A stretch of 7,011 nt of DNA from an uncultured Lachnospiraceae bacterium (GTDB taxonomy: Bacteria; Bacillota; Clostridia; Lachnospirales; Lachnospiraceae). Every line of letters starts with the position of its first letter. The stretch's first letter is position 1. The notes under the pieces were generated by a model. It had not been told where the DNA came from. It saw only the letters and a list, made by a program, of their open reading frames with translations, and did no database searches. Below, piece by piece: positions 6,537 through 7,011 of this stretch. The stretch covers positions 1 through 7,011 of the forward strand of contig CAMWXF010000090.1 in NCBI GenBank assembly GCA_947178115.1, given 5' to 3'. Both the position numbers and the translations under genes were made by a program.

Positions 6537-6589
6537 CTGCTATCTCTCTTCTTCCCGCCGCGCTTAACGATCGGGAATATACCAACCAC

Positions 6590-7011
6590 TCAGCTCTTCT
6601 GCCTGATCACCGGCCGCACACTGTATACCTCTTCAAAAAACTCCGCGCGCTTTGTAAACAGCCCTTTTTCCAATGTGATGTCCAAAGAAGCGTCCACCGT
6701 GATGATCAGCTGCTCGTCTTTGAGCGCGGTTTTAACATTCTTAAATTTCTGCTTATGACTCCGGTCCAGCCCGTTTGCAATCTTAAGAATCGCCGTCAGC
6801 TTGGCGATCGTCAGATAATCCTTCTTGTCAAGAGAACCGTCCCTGCCCGTCGCTTCATAGTAATCGAAGTCCATGTGGTTATATTTGACCACATTGGCTA
6901 CGATCTCCCGCTCCACATGGGACAGTCCGATGATCTCCGTAGACATAATAATATTGTAGGAACATTCCCCCAGATTCACCAGACTGATGTACTTGCCGCA
7001 GTCATGCAGCA
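6590..7011 (-). CDS. ppx: Ppx/GppA-family exopolyphosphatase, C-terminal part (5' end beyond the window)
   Basis: The open frame runs to the right edge, so only the last 139 residues are visible, and a GTG at 6979 is an internal valine rather than a start. The first visible residues read LHDCGKYISLVNLGECSYNIIM, the HD (His-Asp) signature of the C-terminal HD-like domain of long Ppx/GppA phosphatases. IIGLSHVEREIVANVVKYN and AKLTAILKIANGLDRSHKQK follow, both matching that family. The catalytic ASKHA-fold phosphatase domain would lie upstream, outside the window. These enzymes release orthophosphate from polyphosphate ends or convert pppGpp to ppGpp, and which applies cannot be judged without the N-terminal domain. 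Adjacency to ppk1 on the same strand, 67 bases ahead, favours the exopolyphosphatase role. The terminal TGA is at 6592-6590. Confidence 0.9.
   Translation of the reverse strand, partial: LHDCGKYISLVNLGECSYNIIMSTEIIGLSHVEREIVANVVKYNHMDFDYYEATGRDGSLDKKDYLTIAKLTAILKIANGLDRSHKQKFKNVKTALKDEQLIITVDASLDITLEKGLFTKRAEFFEEVYSVRPVIRQKS

Noticed and set aside
6523..6585. TTG-initiated 21-residue N-terminal extension of Ppk1
   Set aside because: The extension does not resemble the PPK1 N-terminus, the TTG has no ribosome binding site, and a good site precedes the ATG at 6522.
6977..6979. GTG at 6979 as the start of a short 129-residue protein
   Set aside because: The frame continues to the window edge and encodes the HD motif LHDCGKYIS immediately upstream, so this is the interior of a longer Ppx/GppA gene.
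1..7011. Search for defence systems, CRISPR, transposons, phage genes, riboswitches or structural RNAs
   Set aside because: All but short gaps are filled by housekeeping-type genes with normal family lengths. No repeats, integrases, transposases or structured leaders were recognisable.

Overview
The window looks like chromosomal core sequence from an anaerobic Gram-positive of class Clostridia, most likely family Lachnospiraceae. The basis is the combination of a YbiT-type ABC-F protein with a characteristic NELAKTT second P-loop, AGGAGG-like ribosome binding sites, moderate GC, and a ppx-ppk-maf gene order. This is recognition from memory of the families, not a database result. Coding density is very high and no gap between genes exceeds about 70 bases. 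I see no mobile element, CRISPR array, tRNA, rRNA or large repeat.

Left half (1-3526, plus strand): a good sigma-70/sigma-A promoter at 20-47 drives a short leader and three same-strand genes. These are an ABC-F translation-factor-type ATPase (94-1734), a PHP-domain metallophosphoesterase of the YciV/RNase AM/pAp-phosphatase group (1790-2677), and a Cof-type HAD phosphatase (2723-3526). Gaps of 55 and 45 bases without visible terminators suggest one transcript. A Shine-Dalgarno-like run on the minus strand at the extreme left edge hints that a divergent gene begins just outside.

Right half (3537-7011, minus strand): read right to left, the genes are the C-terminal part of a Ppx/GppA-family exopolyphosphatase (cut by the right edge), a complete polyphosphate kinase 1, a Maf nucleotide pyrophosphatase, and an 85-residue, very acidic protein of unknown function. 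The ppk-maf and maf-acidic gaps are 5 and 14 bases, so these genes are almost certainly co-transcribed and probably translationally coupled. The operon pairs the enzyme that makes polyphosphate with one that probably degrades it, followed by a house-cleaning enzyme that hydrolyses dTTP/UTP-type or modified nucleotides.

The two gene sets converge with only 10 bases between stop codons (3527-3536) and no recognisable intrinsic terminator, so their transcripts probably overlap. I do not see an unknown system here. The points most worth following are the paired degeneracy of one ATP site in the ABC-F protein, the acidic small protein tied to the polyphosphate operon, and the terminator-less convergent junction.
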